NCBI GenBank assembly: GCA_946557105.1
Contig: CAMNSZ010000006.1
Location: forward strand, 62,001-126,000
Origin: an uncultured Lachnospiraceae bacterium
GTDB taxonomy: Bacteria > Bacillota > Clostridia > Lachnospirales > Lachnospiraceae
Length of the DNA: 64,000 bases
Direction: 5' to 3'
The position numbers were made by a program, and so were the translations under genes. This document shows positions 62,716 through 64,000 of the stretch, one piece after another. Position 1 is the stretch's first letter; each line of letters begins with the position of its first letter. A model generated the notes under the pieces. The model saw only the letters and a list, made by a program, of their open reading frames with translations. It was not told the DNA's origin and ran no database searches.

Positions 62716-62896
62716 ATTGTTATCCTCCGTTCTAAAATTTCGCCTCTCAATCCTCTATTTCACATCGATTGTGCCACTATGCAGAAAAGCGGAGATTGAG
62801 CCTTTTTATTAATAAAATTCTAGCATACAAAAAGTTATTTGCCAACGAAAGTTTTTTGTAATGAATTTATAATTGCCTTACGGCTGGAGAATTTTG

Positions 62897-62992
62897 TTGG
62901 AGGAAGCAGCTAAGCTGACGGGAAAGGATATTAAGGGATGCGTCCGGTCGTCAAGCGCTCTGCAGGAGCTGACGAGCGGATTGGAAGAATAG
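62897..62992 (+). other. Possible gene-end fragment, about 31 codons
   Basis: An open stretch reads LEEAAKLTGKDIKGCVRSSS and ends ELTSGLEE before a stop. It has the look of a protein C-terminus, but the frame is closed by a stop 24 bases upstream and there is no good ATG. It directly precedes a strong terminator, consistent with a lost upstream gene. No family is recognisable. Confidence 0.3.
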
Positions 62993-62997
62993 GAAGC

Positions 62998-63037
62998 AAT
63001 AAAGCAGGAAGACGAGAAGAGTGCTTCCTGCTTTATT
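62998..63037. terminator. Strong terminator between gene fragment and dehydrogenase
   Basis: AATAAAGCAGGAAG (62998-63011) pairs perfectly with CTTCCTGCTTTATT (63024-63037) over 14 bp. The A/T-rich ends allow both directions; the convergent dehydrogenase gene ends 8 bases beyond. Confidence 0.85.
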
Positions 63038-63045
63038 GTAAGCGT

Positions 63046-64000
63046 TTATAAATGAAAAATCCGGCGCAAGGTCTCGTCGGTAGTAAGCAGCTTTTTGGCA
63101 AGCTCTCGATACCTTTCCTCGTGCAGATAAGTGTGGCGGAAGGGCTTGACGGAGGGGGCAAGGTCGATTGCTTTCGCATAGTCCGCGACATTCAGGTTCA
63201 GGGTTTCCACATAATCAAAAAATCCGGTGTCCGTCAAAACGGTGTGGACGCGTTTATATCTGTGATCGTGCACCAGACTCATCAGATAGGTGGCAACGCC
63301 AACCTGTACCCCGTGAAGCTGCGGGGTATCCAGTATTTTATCGAGGGCGTGGGAAATCAGATGCTCGCTGCCGCTGGTGGGGGTGCTGCTTCCCGCTATT
63401 TCGTTGGCAATGCCGCTCATGGCAAGAGAATCCAAAAGCTCCTTTAAAAAGAGGTTGTCCTTAATGTGGGAGTAGGGCGTCCGCACAAAGCTGTTGACCG
63501 CCTTTTTTGCTATCATCATAGCGAAATCATTTACGGTGGTATAGCCGTGGTCCTCCTCAAACTGCCAGTCATAAAGGGCGGTGATTTTGGAAATCATATC
63601 GCCGATTCCCGAGTACAGGAAGCGGTCGGGGGCGCTTTTGATAACCTCAGTGTCCACGATAATGCCGTAGGCAATTTTGGCGGGAACCGAGCAGCGTCTT
63701 GCGTTTATCAGAAGAGACGCGCTGGCGCTGGAAAAGCCGTCGCTTGAGGAGGAGGTGGGAACGCTGATAAATGGCAGCTTCTGTAAAAAACCGACATATT
63801 TTGCCGCGTCAATCACCTTTCCTCCCCCCAGACCGATAACGGCTTGCGTTTTATTGGGTAGATTAAATGCAAGATTTGTGATATCATCTAATTGAACGGA
63901 ATCTATTTCCCGGTATTCCAATACCTCAACGTCTGCGTTCTGCAGAGATTCCATAACGGTGCTGCCGAACATATCGATTAGTCCGTTGCCGAAATAGATA
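63046..64000 (-). CDS. Glycerol-1-phosphate dehydrogenase-like (AraM/EgsA) protein, 5' end outside window
   Basis: The frame is open to the window end and reads IYFGNGLIDMFGSTVME before the internal ATG at 63972, so the start lies beyond base 64000. It fits the iron-containing alcohol dehydrogenase_2 / glycerol-1-phosphate dehydrogenase family. Marks are VIGLGGGKVIDAAKYVGFLQ (NAD site), PTSSSSDGFSSASASL, and the metal-binding GSEHLISHALD and LHGVQVGVATYLM. In Bacillus the homologue AraM is in the arabinose operon and makes sn-glycerol 1-phosphate. An arabinose context fits here too, with two GH51 genes nearby, but function is not proven. Confidence 0.85.
   Translation of the reverse strand, partial: IYFGNGLIDMFGSTVMESLQNADVEVLEYREIDSVQLDDITNLAFNLPNKTQAVIGLGGGKVIDAAKYVGFLQKLPFISVPTSSSSDGFSSASASLLINARRCSVPAKIAYGIIVDTEVIKSAPDRFLYSGIGDMISKITALYDWQFEEDHGYTTVNDFAMMIAKKAVNSFVRTPYSHIKDNLFLKELLDSLAMSGIANEIAGSSTPTSGSEHLISHALDKILDTPQLHGVQVGVATYLMSLVHDHRYKRVHTVLTDTGFFDYVETLNLNVADYAKAIDLAPSVKPFRHTYLHEERYRELAKKLLTTDETLRRIFHL

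Overview
The window looks like a chromosomal stretch from a Gram-positive, spore-forming anaerobe of the Clostridia, most likely a Lachnospiraceae gut commensal. This is an inference from gene content: CotJ-type spore coat proteins, an LL-diaminopimelate aminotransferase, a clostridial type I glutamine synthetase followed by an ANTAR regulator, a DUF368 protein, an Hsp33 chaperone, and several enzymes for arabinose-containing glycans. Strong AGGAGG ribosome-binding sites precede many genes. No tRNA, rRNA, CRISPR array, intact transposase or phage module was seen.

Layout. 1-1829: 3' part of a GH127 beta-L-arabinofuranosidase. 1982-3383 (minus): a visibly AT-rich flavodoxin / FMN-binding / MarR operon with a near-consensus promoter and two operator-like arms. 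3916-12062: two zinc-ribbon proteins, a three-gene ABC-2 exporter, and a zinc-ribbon/TPR/YD-repeat membrane protein. 12204-16205: xylulokinase, a DUF4867 protein and an L-fucose/L-arabinose-isomerase-like enzyme. 16385-17089: decayed MATE gene. 17080-19828: an ArsR-like regulator divergent from a GH51 arabinofuranosidase. 20038-25838: serine hydrolase, ABC-F ATPase, a tiny membrane protein and a second GH127-type enzyme. 26125-37104: a Tad/type IVb-pilus-like locus (ATPase, TadB/TadC-like, Flp-like pilin, TadE-like pseudopilins, CpaB-like, lipoprotein, very large secreted protein, prepilin peptidase). 37147-38217 (minus): CotJC and a CotJA-CotJB fusion. 38314-39894: lipoprotein and a decayed FtsX-type permease fragment. 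39925-42322: polar amino-acid ABC transporter. 42552-49443: glycosyltransferase, HisC, DUF368 protein, methyltransferase, HslO, NAD synthetase. 49533-52763: a frameshifted small gene, a membrane-anchored protein, glutamine synthetase and its ANTAR neighbour. 52838-54932: dapF-dapL. 55144-58362: small alarmone synthetase, then a gamma-glutamylcysteine-ligase-like gene paired with an ATP-grasp ligase. 58551-64000: tandem esterase, second GH51 enzyme and a glycerol-1-phosphate-dehydrogenase-like protein running off the window.

How it fits together. Two GH127-type enzymes, two GH51 enzymes and a two-domain esterase form an arabinan/arabinoxylan side-chain toolkit. The four complete ones lack signal peptides, so they probably act on imported oligosaccharides; no sugar transporter lies in the window. 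The xylulokinase operon may process a released sugar. The glnA/ANTAR pair, the amino-acid transporter, dapF/dapL and NAD synthetase are core nitrogen and cofactor metabolism.

The features most worth a second look are the Tad-like locus with its 1371-residue secreted protein carrying an ALK/LTK-like glycine-rich domain, the ligase pair at 55811-58362, the glnA leader with two hairpins sharing one loop sequence, a repeated leader that abuts the start codons of two unrelated genes, and the zinc-ribbon/exporter cluster. Several small genes and remnants show single-base changes in homopolymer runs.
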